This document shows positions 8,197 to 19,987 of a stretch of DNA of 64,000 nt, in pieces. The stretch's first letter is position 1; each line of letters opens with the position of its first letter. Source of the DNA: Massilia sp. IC2-477. Lineage in GTDB: Bacteria > Pseudomonadota > Gammaproteobacteria > Burkholderiales > Burkholderiaceae_D. A program made the position numbers and the translations under genes. The DNA is taken from assembly GCF_020707265.1 (NCBI RefSeq), contig NZ_JAJFEQ010000006.1:186001-250000 (forward strand), given 5' to 3'. A model generated the notes under the pieces. It ran no database searches. It saw only the letters and a list, made by a program, of their open reading frames with translations, and was not told where the DNA came from.

Positions 8197-10929
8197 TTAG
8201 AACTCGTAGGACACGCGTCCGACCACGGTACGGCCCACCGGGCTGGCCATACCGCTGGCGTAGCCTTCGTTGCGGTAGTTGGCAACCGGCGGATCGCGAT
8301 CCAGCAGGTTGTTGATGCCCACCACGACCTTCAGCTTGCGATAGCCGGCGTAGGTCAGCGACCAGTTGTAGACGCGGTAGGAGTCGATGCGGTGGTAGAA
8401 CTGGGAATCGGCGTTGCGGTCCTCGAAGCTCTGCTTGTACTGCTCGTTCAGCGTGGAGCTCCAGGCGCCTTTCGGGCTGGTCCATTTCACCGAGGCGCCA
8501 TACTTCCAGCGGAAGTTCATCACGTTCGCATCCAGCGGCCCGAACTTGTTGACGCTCGAGATCCACTCGCCGCCGTCTTCGACCTGGGTGTCGAAGCGGT
8601 GCAGGTAGGTGCCGTCCAGCTGGACGCCGAAGCGTCCATAGCTCGTGCGCGGGAAGGTATAGGTGGCCGTGACGTCGATGCCGTCGGTGCGCAGTCCGCC
8701 CAGGTTGTTGCGGCGGTCGTCGACCCACAGCAGGTTGCGGTTGGCGTCACGGATGAACAGGTTGGCGTAGGCGGGGTTGGTGAAGATCGCGTTCTGCGCC
8801 AGCTGGCCGATCGCGTCACGCAGCTTGACGTTGAAGTAGTCGAGCGAGACCAGGAGGTTGCGGGTCGGCGTGAACACGGCGCCCAGATTGATGGTGGTCG
8901 AGCGCTCGGGACCGACGTCCGGGTTGGCGCCCGTGTTGATCGGCTGGCGCGCCGCGCAGACGCGGGTCGTGTTGTAGCCTGGCAGTGCGGTGCCGCCGGT
9001 GCTGGCGCCCGGCGCTCCGCCCGGGCACAGCACCGGGTCGTTGTAGGAATCGCTGGTCAGGCCGGTCGGGCCGTTGACCGCGCCGAAGTAGCGCTCGCTC
9101 AGGGTCGGCGCCCGGAAGCCCGTGCCGACGGCGCCGCGCAGCATGACCATGTCGCTGGCCTTGTAGCGGAAGCTGAGCTTGGGATTGGTGGTGGAGCCGA
9201 AGTCGCTGTAGTGGTCGGTGCGCACCGCCACGTTGACATTCAACGCCTTGGTCAGCGGGATCTCGAGTTCGGCGTAAGCCGCCACCACGTTGCGCGAGGC
9301 GCGTTCGTTGACGGCCGCGGTGGTGCCGGTCTGGCCGCCGGATTGCACGACCGTGTCCGGAATCGAGTGATAGGCGGAATCGTGATAGGCGTTCGCACCC
9401 AGCGCCAGCATCATCGGGCCGCCGGCCATGTCCATCAGCTCGCGGCTGCCGCTCAGGTCGAATCCGTGCAGGCGGTTCAGGCCCGAGTCGGCGGTCTGGC
9501 CGTTGGTCGAGATGCTGTCGAGGTAGGCGCGGCCCTCCTCGTTCTGCAGGCCGAACGGGTTCAGCTTGCCGTTGGCGACACCGGCCAGCAGGCCGTAGCT
9601 GTTCACGAAGCCGGAGCGGAAGCTGACGTGCGACCGGTACAGGGCGCTCCACAGGCTGGCCTTGTAGTCCCATGCGCCCAGCCGGCCGTCGAGGTCGATG
9701 TTCGCGCGCGCGGTCTCGGTGTCGTAGTTCAAGACCGTGGGACCGAGGTCGCCGATCAGCGACCATGCCAGGGTCAGGGTCTGGTTGGTAATGCCAGGCA
9801 TGGCCGGCACGATGCCCTTGCCAGGATAGTAAGGGCTGGTCGGGCCGATGGTCAGCGCCGGGAAGTTCGGGATCGAGGCGGCGATGCCGTAGGTGGGATT
9901 CTTTACCGGACGGTTGTAGATCTTCGAATACAGCAGCGAGGCCGAGACCTGGTGATCGGCGTTGATCGCCAGGGTGCCCTTGCTGAACACCGACGCCTGC
10001 TGGCCTTCCTTGGTCAGGGTCAGGTTGTTGGCGTTGAACAGGGAGTAGCAGGTATTGTTGGTGCCCGGCGTGGTGTAGGGCGGCAGGCAGCCGCTCGCGT
10101 AATAGGGATTGCCGGTGATGGTGAGGTTGCCGACCCGGGTCGAGCCGTTGGCGGCCGTGACGTTGGCCGGTACCGAATTGGTGCCCCGGGTCGCCCTGAA
10201 CGGCGCAAAGCCGGCGGCCTGGCGCCGCGCGTCCGTCGTCAGGTCGGGACGGGCGCTCTGCGGCAGTTCGTTCTGGTGATTGAAGTCCGCGGTGACATAC
10301 ACGTTCCAGCCGTCCTTGGCGAGGTCGCCCTTGCCGGCGATGAAGCTCGCGCCCTTGGACTGGCCGCCGCCGCTCTTGTCCGGCGAAGTGCCCTTGAGGG
10401 TCACCGAGGCGCCGGTATAGGATTTCTTGGTGACGAAGTTCATCACGCCGCCGATCGCGTCGCTGCCGTAGATGGACGAGGCGCCGTCGCGCAGCACTTC
10501 GGTGCGGTCGAGCGCGCTGACCGGAATAACGTTCGGGTTGATGGAGGAGTCATTGACCCGCTTGCCGTCGATCAGGACCAGGGTGCGCGAGCTGCCGATG
10601 CCGCGCATGTTGGCGCTGTTGCCGTTGCCGGCGGTGGTATTCGGCTGGTAGACCGACGCGGTCGACATCGACATCAGGATGTCGTCGATGGTCAGCATGC
10701 CCTGGGCGATCCAGTCCTCGGCCTTGACGACCGTGACCGGCAAGGCCTGGTCCGCGACCGCGCGCTTGAAACTCGTCCCCGTCACTTCGACCTTGGCCAT
10801 CGAGGAATCGGACGATTCGGACGGCGCCTGCTGCGCCTGGGCCGCGCCGGCCATGGCGAGCAGGGCCAGGGCGACCGCCGACGCGATCGGACGTTGGGCA
10901 TGGAAAAACATCTTTGAACTTTTATTCAC
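8197..10929 (-). CDS. TonB-dependent outer-membrane receptor (alginate oligomer uptake)
   Basis: 910 residues from a GTG start at 10929, chosen because GGAGA stands seven bases before it; the next ATG (10911) has no ribosome site. A long signal peptide ends near AAQAQQAP. The plug domain follows, with VEVTGTSFKR, the NMRGIGSSRTLVLIDG segment and EVLRDGASSIYGSDAIGGV. The rest is a 22-strand barrel ending in the aromatic C-terminus GRVSYEF. It belongs to the OmpC-less, TonB-box-poor receptor group common in polysaccharide loci, and two Cys-containing loops are visible. Placed directly after the PL7 lyase and before the regulator, it most likely imports alginate oligomers. Ligand is inferred from context. 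Confidence 0.9.
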   Translation of the reverse strand: MNKSSKMFFHAQRPIASAVALALLAMAGAAQAQQAPSESSDSSMAKVEVTGTSFKRAVADQALPVTVVKAEDWIAQGMLTIDDILMSMSTASVYQPNTTAGNGNSANMRGIGSSRTLVLIDGKRVNDSSINPNVIPVSALDRTEVLRDGASSIYGSDAIGGVMNFVTKKSYTGASVTLKGTSPDKSGGGQSKGASFIAGKGDLAKDGWNVYVTADFNHQNELPQSARPDLTTDARRQAAGFAPFRATRGTNSVPANVTAANGSTRVGNLTITGNPYYASGCLPPYTTPGTNNTCYSLFNANNLTLTKEGQQASVFSKGTLAINADHQVSASLLYSKIYNRPVKNPTYGIAASIPNFPALTIGPTSPYYPGKGIVPAMPGITNQTLTLAWSLIGDLGPTVLNYDTETARANIDLDGRLGAWDYKASLWSALYRSHVSFRSGFVNSYGLLAGVANGKLNPFGLQNEEGRAYLDSISTNGQTADSGLNRLHGFDLSGSRELMDMAGGPMMLALGANAYHDSAYHSIPDTVVQSGGQTGTTAAVNERASRNVVAAYAELEIPLTKALNVNVAVRTDHYSDFGSTTNPKLSFRYKASDMVMLRGAVGTGFRAPTLSERYFGAVNGPTGLTSDSYNDPVLCPGGAPGASTGGTALPGYNTTRVCAARQPINTGANPDVGPERSTTINLGAVFTPTRNLLVSLDYFNVKLRDAIGQLAQNAIFTNPAYANLFIRDANRNLLWVDDRRNNLGGLRTDGIDVTATYTFPRTSYGRFGVQLDGTYLHRFDTQVEDGGEWISSVNKFGPLDANVMNFRWKYGASVKWTSPKGAWSSTLNEQYKQSFEDRNADSQFYHRIDSYRVYNWSLTYAGYRKLKVVVGINNLLDRDPPVANYRNEGYASGMASPVGRTVVGRVSYEF

Positions 10930-10984
10930 AGCATTGTCTCCGAGAGTTTTTTTTACTAAAAGTGGAATACCGAATCCGGGCGCC

Positions 10985-11008
10985 GGCGGCTCGCACGGAC
11001 GAGCCGCC
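10985..11008 (-). other. GC hairpin between the PL7 lyase and the TonB receptor
   Basis: A perfect 9-bp inverted repeat (10985-10993 and 11000-11008) with a 6-base loop lies 12 bases after the lyase stop. No U tract follows on the minus strand. It could lower read-through or protect the lyase mRNA end, giving different levels of the two proteins. Confidence 0.45.
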
Positions 11009-11019
11009 GCCCACACGCC

Positions 11020-11838
11020 CTACTTGCGTTCGAACTTCGTTTCGCTGAAGCTGATCAGGCTGCTACCGATGCCATTTCTTTGGAAATAGGCATCCCAGGT
11101 GGCCGGCTTGGTGCTCATGGCGCCGGTGTCGGGGTCGCGTGCCTGCAGGTAGTCGCCGAACTTGAAATAGATCTTGCGGTGGTCGCCCATGACCCGGGTG
11201 AGCGGCGTCTGCAGGGCGCCATGCCGGTCGGACTTGACGCTGACGCGGGCGTTGCCGCCGTCGAAGCGGACATCGAGTGCGAAGCGCTCGCCCGACCTGA
11301 CGGTCCCGAGTGCGGTAGAGACATCCTTGCCGCTGGTATCGCGGATCCGCGCGACGACGTCGAAGACGCCATTGTTTGCCTTGCCGTCAAGCAGAGCCGG
11401 CTCGGCAATATCCTGCACATACAGCTTGACGATGGTCTCGATGCCTTCGACGTGGTATTGCGCCACGATGGTCCTGGCGCCAGCCGGCAGCGTCGGGGTG
11501 ACCAGCGCCGAAAAATGTTCGTGGGTCTGTTCGATCGGCAGGCGGCTCGCGCGGCTGATCTTCAGTTCATTGCGGTAGCCATGGCCATTTGGGGTCGCGT
11601 GTTTCGAGGTGAAGGCACTGAAATTCAGCGTGCCGTCATAGGGCGTCGAATACGGCGAACCACCCTCCAGCTCGAACAGGCTGGCCAGGGTGTCGCGAGG
11701 GGTGAAGCCCGCACCCGACGACGCTGCCGGCGCGCCGGCGTGACTGGGTTGCGCCAGGGCGGCCAGCAAGCCGACGCAGATGATCGGCGCGGCCGCCAGG
11801 CCGATGGCGAGCGAACGCAAGCGCTGAGGTGTTGTCAT
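11020..11838 (-). CDS. Secreted alginate lyase, PL7 / alginate_lyase2 type
   Basis: 272 residues from ATG 11838, which has GGAGA six bases upstream; an in-frame start further up (11907) has no ribosome site. A signal peptide covers about residues 1-34. The jelly-roll lyase signature is present in divergent form: R89-N-E-L-K in place of R(S/T)ELR, Q127-Y-H129 in place of Q(I/V)H, and YFKFGDYLQ (Y224 to Q232) in place of YxKAGxYxQ. The catalytic Gln, His and Tyr are therefore all kept. It would depolymerise alginate outside the cell or in the periplasm. First gene of the receptor unit, behind a promoter region rich in CGATTTA repeats. Confidence 0.82.
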   Translation of the reverse strand: MTTPQRLRSLAIGLAAAPIICVGLLAALAQPSHAGAPAASSGAGFTPRDTLASLFELEGGSPYSTPYDGTLNFSAFTSKHATPNGHGYRNELKISRASRLPIEQTHEHFSALVTPTLPAGARTIVAQYHVEGIETIVKLYVQDIAEPALLDGKANNGVFDVVARIRDTSGKDVSTALGTVRSGERFALDVRFDGGNARVSVKSDRHGALQTPLTRVMGDHRKIYFKFGDYLQARDPDTGAMSTKPATWDAYFQRNGIGSSLISFSETKFERK

Positions 11839-12263
11839 GCCAGGTCTCCAGGATTGTTTTTTGTTCTTACTCGCCGCGGCATTCGGTCTGCTAAACAGAA
11901 GCGACATCGCATACCCACGACGGTCTAAAACGATTTACAGCATCTTTACAGAAAACGATTTCTCGCCCTTGCCAATCTTGAATTTCTCGCAACGGCGACT
12001 GCCGAGCTCGGTAAATTTTAGACCATTATGCAGGAAAGAGGTAAACGATTTACTACAACGATTTAGTAAAGACTATCAGAAAAAAGATGTCAGTCAACAA
12101 TTTTTGCGGGGATTATGGCTGGCACATAACAGGCGTTGCTGGCTGCCACGGGAGACGGCGCTGCGAGCGCCAGGATTGGCCTGTGTGCGGGGAACAGATT
12201 GGCGAGGCCGGACGGCCTCCTGCGACATCGACAAAGCGGCGCCGCGGCGCCGCGTGAACCGGA
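11839..12263. promoter_or_regulatory. 425-bp regulatory gap with four CGATTT sites
   Basis: No gene is seen here. CGATTT(A) copies begin at 11931, 11956, 12046 and 12059; the last two are exactly 13 bp apart, as before the LacI gene. A 17-base segment at 11922-11938 returns in inverted, 3-base-shorter form at 12011-12024. On the minus strand CATAAT (12030-12025) is a possible -10 box, which would put the 12046/12059 pair over the -35 region and leave a leader of about 180 bases carrying the other sites. The half nearer 12.2 kb shows nothing recognisable. Confidence 0.5.
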
Positions 12264-12596
12264 TCAGTTGGCAGCGACCGGCCTGGCGCCCCACTGCCCT
12301 TTCATGAAACGCGCGAGCAGCGGCTGCTTGGGCGGCTGAGGGCGCGGCATCGTTTCATCCACCAGCAGCGCCCAGCGCTCGGCCAACTGCTCGCAGGTGG
12401 CGCGCAGCACCGGGTCCACGTCCGGCAGGCGCGACAGTGCGCACAGGTGGCGCTCGATGACCGAGGCCAGCTTCACGCAAGGCTGTTCGCCGTCGACGCG
12501 CGCGGTGTAATGCGACATCAGGTGCAACAGCGACGCCACCAGCAGGGTGTCCTGGCTGCGCGGCGCCGGCGCCGGGTCTGCGAATGAAATGGTCAT
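12264..12596 (-). CDS. Small hypothetical protein behind a Fur box
   Basis: 110 residues from ATG 12596, which follows GAGGAGGGCGTGC, a strong ribosome site. I do not recognise the family. The chain is mostly helical in appearance, with a hydrophobic stretch (TLLVASLLHLMSHY) near residues 17-30, three Cys residues and a basic Pro-rich tail; there is no signal peptide. An almost perfect Fur palindrome lies 25-51 bases before the start, so expression should rise under iron limitation. It stands alone between the amidotransferase gene and the alginate regulatory gap. A role in iron handling is inferred from the operator only. Confidence 0.7.
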   Translation of the reverse strand: MTISFADPAPAPRSQDTLLVASLLHLMSHYTARVDGEQPCVKLASVIERHLCALSRLPDVDPVLRATCEQLAERWALLVDETMPRPQPPKQPLLARFMKGQWGARPVAAN

Positions 12597-12620
12597 GCAC
12601 GCCCTCCTCATGGATACTCG

Positions 12621-12647
12621 AATGAATGAGAATGATTCTCATTCATT
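12621..12647 (-). promoter_or_regulatory. Fur box
   Basis: A perfect 13-1-13 inverted repeat. Its core TGAGAATGATTCTCA (12627-12641, read either way) fits the 7-1-7 Fur model TGATAATnATTATCA with G/C swaps at one position in each arm. It sits directly upstream of the small gene ending at 12596. Confidence 0.8.
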
Positions 12648-12688
12648 ATTCACCGATGAAGGGACGAACGCAAGTGTTTTCGCTAGGC

Positions 12689-13690
12689 CTAGAGCCGCGT
12701 CTCGCGCGCCGCGCGCAGGAACTCGTCGAGCACCGGCGTGCAGTCAAGCAACTCGGTGCCGCCGGCGCGGTGGAACTCGGGGTGCCACTGCAGGCCCATG
12801 ACGAAGTCGGCGCGCTCGTAGCGGATCGCCTCGACGATGCCATCCGGCTCGGAATAGGCCTCGACCCGGATGTCACGCCCCAGTTCCTTGACGGCTTGGT
12901 GGTGAATCGAATTGACGATCGGCTGGTTCACATGGCCGAACATCTTGCCGAGCGAGGAGCCGGCCGGGAAGCGGATCGCGTGGCGGTGCGCGTCGTAGAT
13001 GTCCTGCACGTGGGCCAGCGCATCCGGTACGTTGGTGACGACGTCCTGGTACAGGGTGCCGCCGAAGGCGACATTGATCAGCTGGCAGCCGCGGCACACA
13101 CCCAGCACCGGCTTGCCGGCGTCGACGAATTCATGCAGCAGCTCGAGCTCGTAGACGTCGCGCGCGCGGTCGCCGCTCCACTCGGGCCGGGTCGGCACCT
13201 CGGAATAGGTCTGGGGCGCCACGTCCGCCCCGCCCTGCAGCACCAGTCCGTCGAGGTGGCGCGCATAGTGGCGCAAGGTGATATTACTGGGATGGAACAT
13301 GCCATTCGTATTCACGGTCGGGATCATGAACACCAGCACGTCGCGCGACATCACCCACTGGGCGATCGATTCTTCCAGGTACTGCAGGTTCTTGCTGAGC
13401 AGGCCCCTGGCGCCCGGTTCCGGATGAAAGATACGCGCCGACACCCCGATGTGCAGGGTACGGTTCATGAAATCGCGGTTGAAGCGCTCGCGCAGCGCAC
13501 GCCAGCGCGAACTCAGCACCCGCCCGGCCAACGCGAACGCCGTATCGCCATCGCGCTGGTACTTGGCGTAGCCGCGCATGGTCTGGCCCTGGGTCGCACG
13601 CCGGTCGGGAATACGGGCAGGCGTCTCGGGACGCTTGTCGACCGGAGGACCGGGAGCCTCTTCGGGTGGTTGTCGTTGTTGTTCCGCCAT
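12689..13690 (-). CDS. Class I glutamine amidotransferase-like hydrolase, peptidase C26
   Basis: 333 residues; start 13690 is the ATG closest to the usual family N-terminus, though about 65 polar residues precede the conserved domain. The core holds the C26 triad: C199 in GVCRGCQ, and the His and Glu of LQWHPEF near the C-terminus. A GGADVAPQTYSE segment is typical of gamma-glutamyl-gamma-aminobutyrate hydrolases (PuuD). It would hydrolyse a gamma-glutamyl amide in the cytoplasm. The Pro/Arg-rich N-terminal extension is unlike E. coli PuuD. No other puu gene is nearby, so the substrate is unknown. A LexA-like box lies about 120 bases upstream. Confidence 0.85.
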   Translation of the reverse strand: MAEQQRQPPEEAPGPPVDKRPETPARIPDRRATQGQTMRGYAKYQRDGDTAFALAGRVLSSRWRALRERFNRDFMNRTLHIGVSARIFHPEPGARGLLSKNLQYLEESIAQWVMSRDVLVFMIPTVNTNGMFHPSNITLRHYARHLDGLVLQGGADVAPQTYSEVPTRPEWSGDRARDVYELELLHEFVDAGKPVLGVCRGCQLINVAFGGTLYQDVVTNVPDALAHVQDIYDAHRHAIRFPAGSSLGKMFGHVNQPIVNSIHHQAVKELGRDIRVEAYSEPDGIVEAIRYERADFVMGLQWHPEFHRAGGTELLDCTPVLDEFLRAARETRL

Positions 13691-13809
13691 GCATGCCAAT
13701 ATAGCTCTGCCAGAGCCGCGCACGATTTGAAGTTGTTACAAAAATCTTATCGTTCGCTACAGCTCATCCGTACAACACCCGGCCTTGCACGGATCCCGGT
13801 TTTGGATAA

Positions 13810-13829
13810 TACTGTATATAATCACAGTA
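13810..13829. promoter_or_regulatory. Candidate LexA (SOS) box
   Basis: TACTG, ten AT-rich bases, CAGTA: this fits the gammaproteobacterial and betaproteobacterial LexA operator with CTG-N10-CAG and flanking T and A. It lies four bases past the stop of the receiver-domain gene and about 120 bases upstream of the C26 hydrolase start, which is the nearest gene that it could control. Confidence 0.6.
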
Positions 13830-13832
13830 TAT

Positions 13833-14678
13833 TTAGTGCGGTAGCGCCAGTAATTTCTGGAAGGTAGCAAGCAGGTGCCGGTCCGCCACCGGTTTGTCGA
13901 GCAGGCCGCGCACGCCGGCATCACGGGCGCGCAGGCTGTCGTATTTGAAGGATTGCCCAACAAGAAACAGCACGGCGGTACGCCCGGCTCCTTCCTGAGA
14001 CTTGATAGCGCTGCTCAGGCTGTATGGTTCGATGCCGGTCGCGCAAGTATTGATCATGACCAGCGACACCGGCGTCTCGTCGCACAGGCGTACCGCGGCG
14101 CGGCCGCTGTCGGTCCACTCGATCGAGCGGCTGGCAGGCCCTACAGTGTTGGCAAATGTATTACTGACAACACGAGCGACGTGGTCGCGAAAAGCGCCGC
14201 CCTTGTCGATGATGAGCACCGCGCCGTCGGGCGGGCCCTGGCGCAGGCGTTGATAGTAGGCCGGCGCCTCGGTATCCGGCGCCAGCCTGGGCCTTCGTCG
14301 CCGTTCAGGCAGGCTGCGTTCGCCACTGGCGGCCAGGGCGGCGAGCGCCTTTACCCGGGTGTCGAGCAGTTCGGCAAGGAGCTGGTAAAGACGGGCGGGG
14401 TCGACCGGACGCGGCAGAGTGCGATACTTGCTGGCGCCGTCGCCGCCGATCATGAGGATGGCCTGGGGGGCGCCGGGCGGCAGGCAGGCCAGGCGAGCCA
14501 GGGCGGCCGGGTTGCTGCCATCGGCAATATAGAGATCGGGTTCTTGCAAACTGTCGTCGTGCAGGCAAAAATACGACGCCCCCGGCAACGGGGCTTGCGC
14601 CAGCAGGTTCTCCAGCTGGGCGCATTCGGGCGGCGCGAACCCGACCAGGCGGACAGTGAACGGATATCTGGTTGGCAT
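13833..14678 (-). CDS. Protein with two degenerate response-regulator receiver domains
   Basis: 281 residues from ATG 14678; GTG 14726 and ATG 14714 are in-frame alternatives with poor ribosome spacing. The first half (about 5-110) reads as a receiver: VRLVGF strand, PDLYIADGS at the phospho-site strand, and LPRPVDPARL in place of the KPVD end. The second half (about 155-281) has VLIIDKGG, SLVMINTC where the phospho-acceptor Asp is Asn, and LLDKPVADRHLL with the conserved Lys. An Arg-rich linker joins them. No output domain is visible. It is probably a non-phosphorylated scaffold or partner protein. Divergent from parE. Confidence 0.65.
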   Translation of the reverse strand: MPTRYPFTVRLVGFAPPECAQLENLLAQAPLPGASYFCLHDDSLQEPDLYIADGSNPAALARLACLPPGAPQAILMIGGDGASKYRTLPRPVDPARLYQLLAELLDTRVKALAALAASGERSLPERRRRPRLAPDTEAPAYYQRLRQGPPDGAVLIIDKGGAFRDHVARVVSNTFANTVGPASRSIEWTDSGRAAVRLCDETPVSLVMINTCATGIEPYSLSSAIKSQEGAGRTAVLFLVGQSFKYDSLRARDAGVRGLLDKPVADRHLLATFQKLLALPH

Positions 14679-14843
14679 CTTCTCCAGCCTTTCCTTGGGG
14701 CCGCCCTTTGGCATCTCCCGGGCCACATCCTCTTAATCTAGCACAAGGGTGCGGAGTAACAAGTACGTTTGGCATCGCAAAAAGGCCAAATTTTTCCGCG
14801 CGACAAGATAGAATGCGCAAGCATTGAATTAACGAATATCAGC

Positions 14844-16841
<1,998 letters not shown>

Positions 16842-16852
16842 TACGAACGACT

Positions 16853-19198
<2,346 letters not shown>

Positions 19199-19201
19199 CC
19201 C

Positions 19202-19302
19202 GTAGGGTGGGCGGGGTAGTGCAGGCCAGTGGCCTGCACTACGAACGCCCACGCGGCTGATTCAAAGGCTTGACCGCGTGGGCGGAAATCCGCCCACCCT
19301 AC
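19202..19302. repeat. Composite inverted-repeat element A, copy 1
   Basis: The ends GTAGGGTGGGCGG (19202-19214) and its inverse (19290-19302) enclose a perfect 12-bp hairpin with a 3-base loop (19216-19242) and another 10-bp inverted pair (19247-19256 with 19274-19283). The same end sequence starts the element after argH. It follows parC by four bases. Confidence 0.8.
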
Positions 19303-19309
19303 AAAAGCA

Positions 19310-19336
19310 AAAACGCCGGCGCGAAGCCGGCGTTTT
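19310..19336. terminator. Bidirectional Rho-independent terminator
   Basis: An 11-bp perfect stem (19310-19320 with 19326-19336) of AAAACGCCGGC and its inverse around GCGAA. Runs of A on one side and T on the other make it work in both directions, ending parEC and the Ala/Lys-rich gene that converge here. Confidence 0.85.
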
Positions 19337-19354
19337 CATTTGCAGCAGTGCTGC

Positions 19355-19843
19355 TTAGTGCTTCGCAGCCGCCTTGTGCACATCGGCAGTCGCTTCGGCA
19401 CGCACCTGCTCGGTCTTGGCTGCCGCAGTCGCCTTGTCGGCCGCAGCGTCGACCTGGGTCTTGAGCACCTTCTCGTCGGCCTTGATCATCTTCTTGTCGG
19501 CCTTCAGGTTCGCGTCGGCGATCTTGTTCTCGGCCTTGGCAACTGCCTTGGCGCGGTCTTCCGGATCGGCCTTGGCGACTTTCTCGGCCGCGTTGGCGTG
19601 GGCTTTCACGGCGTCGGCGTGGGCTTCGGCTTTCTTCTCGTTGGCCTTGGCCACCGCCTTGTTGACCTTCTCGTCGGCTTTTGCTGCCGTCTTCACTTCC
19701 TTGGCTTCGGCCTTGACGATGTCCTTCTCGGCCTTGGCTTCGGCTTTGGCGACCTCCTTGGTGGCGGCCGGAGTGGTGGTGGTCTGGGCGCTGGCAGCGG
19801 TGGCGAACAGGCCGGCGATGAGGGTGGCGATCAGTTTGTTCAT
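19355..19843 (-). CDS. Secreted Ala/Lys-rich repetitive protein
   Basis: 162 residues from ATG 19843 with AAGGAA five bases upstream. A clear signal peptide ends at TAASAQ (about residue 20). The mature chain consists almost entirely of Ala, Lys, Glu, Asp and Val in irregular heptad-like repeats (AKAEAKAEK, KADEKVNKA), so it should form a long charged helix or coiled coil. Composition recalls histone H1-like proteins, but the signal peptide points to the periplasm or outside. It is a single gene with its own terminator. Function unknown; envelope spacer or DNA/heparin-like polyanion binding are guesses. Confidence 0.75.
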   Translation of the reverse strand: MNKLIATLIAGLFATAASAQTTTTPAATKEVAKAEAKAEKDIVKAEAKEVKTAAKADEKVNKAVAKANEKKAEAHADAVKAHANAAEKVAKADPEDRAKAVAKAENKIADANLKADKKMIKADEKVLKTQVDAAADKATAAAKTEQVRAEATADVHKAAAKH

Positions 19844-19987
19844 GATGATTCCTTTCCGGTGAGTGGTCATGGCAGCCTGATTTGCTGCCTTATGTTGTTG
19901 TCTTGCTGTGAGTCCAGAATACGGACTCTCCCCCCACCGGGTCTGTTAGCCAGCCCACTTAGACCTTTGACATTTTGTAAGCAAACT

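Noticed and set aside
8116..10917. 933-codon plus-strand open frame opposite the TonB receptor
   Set aside because: Antisense shadow; the minus strand has a clear signal peptide, plug and barrel.
13757..13963. 68-codon minus-strand frame over the LexA-like box
   Set aside because: It overlaps the end of the receiver-domain gene in another frame, has no ribosome site and no family pattern.
19202..19302. CRISPR-like repeats after parC
   Set aside because: The repeats are inverted, not regularly spaced direct repeats, and no cas gene exists.
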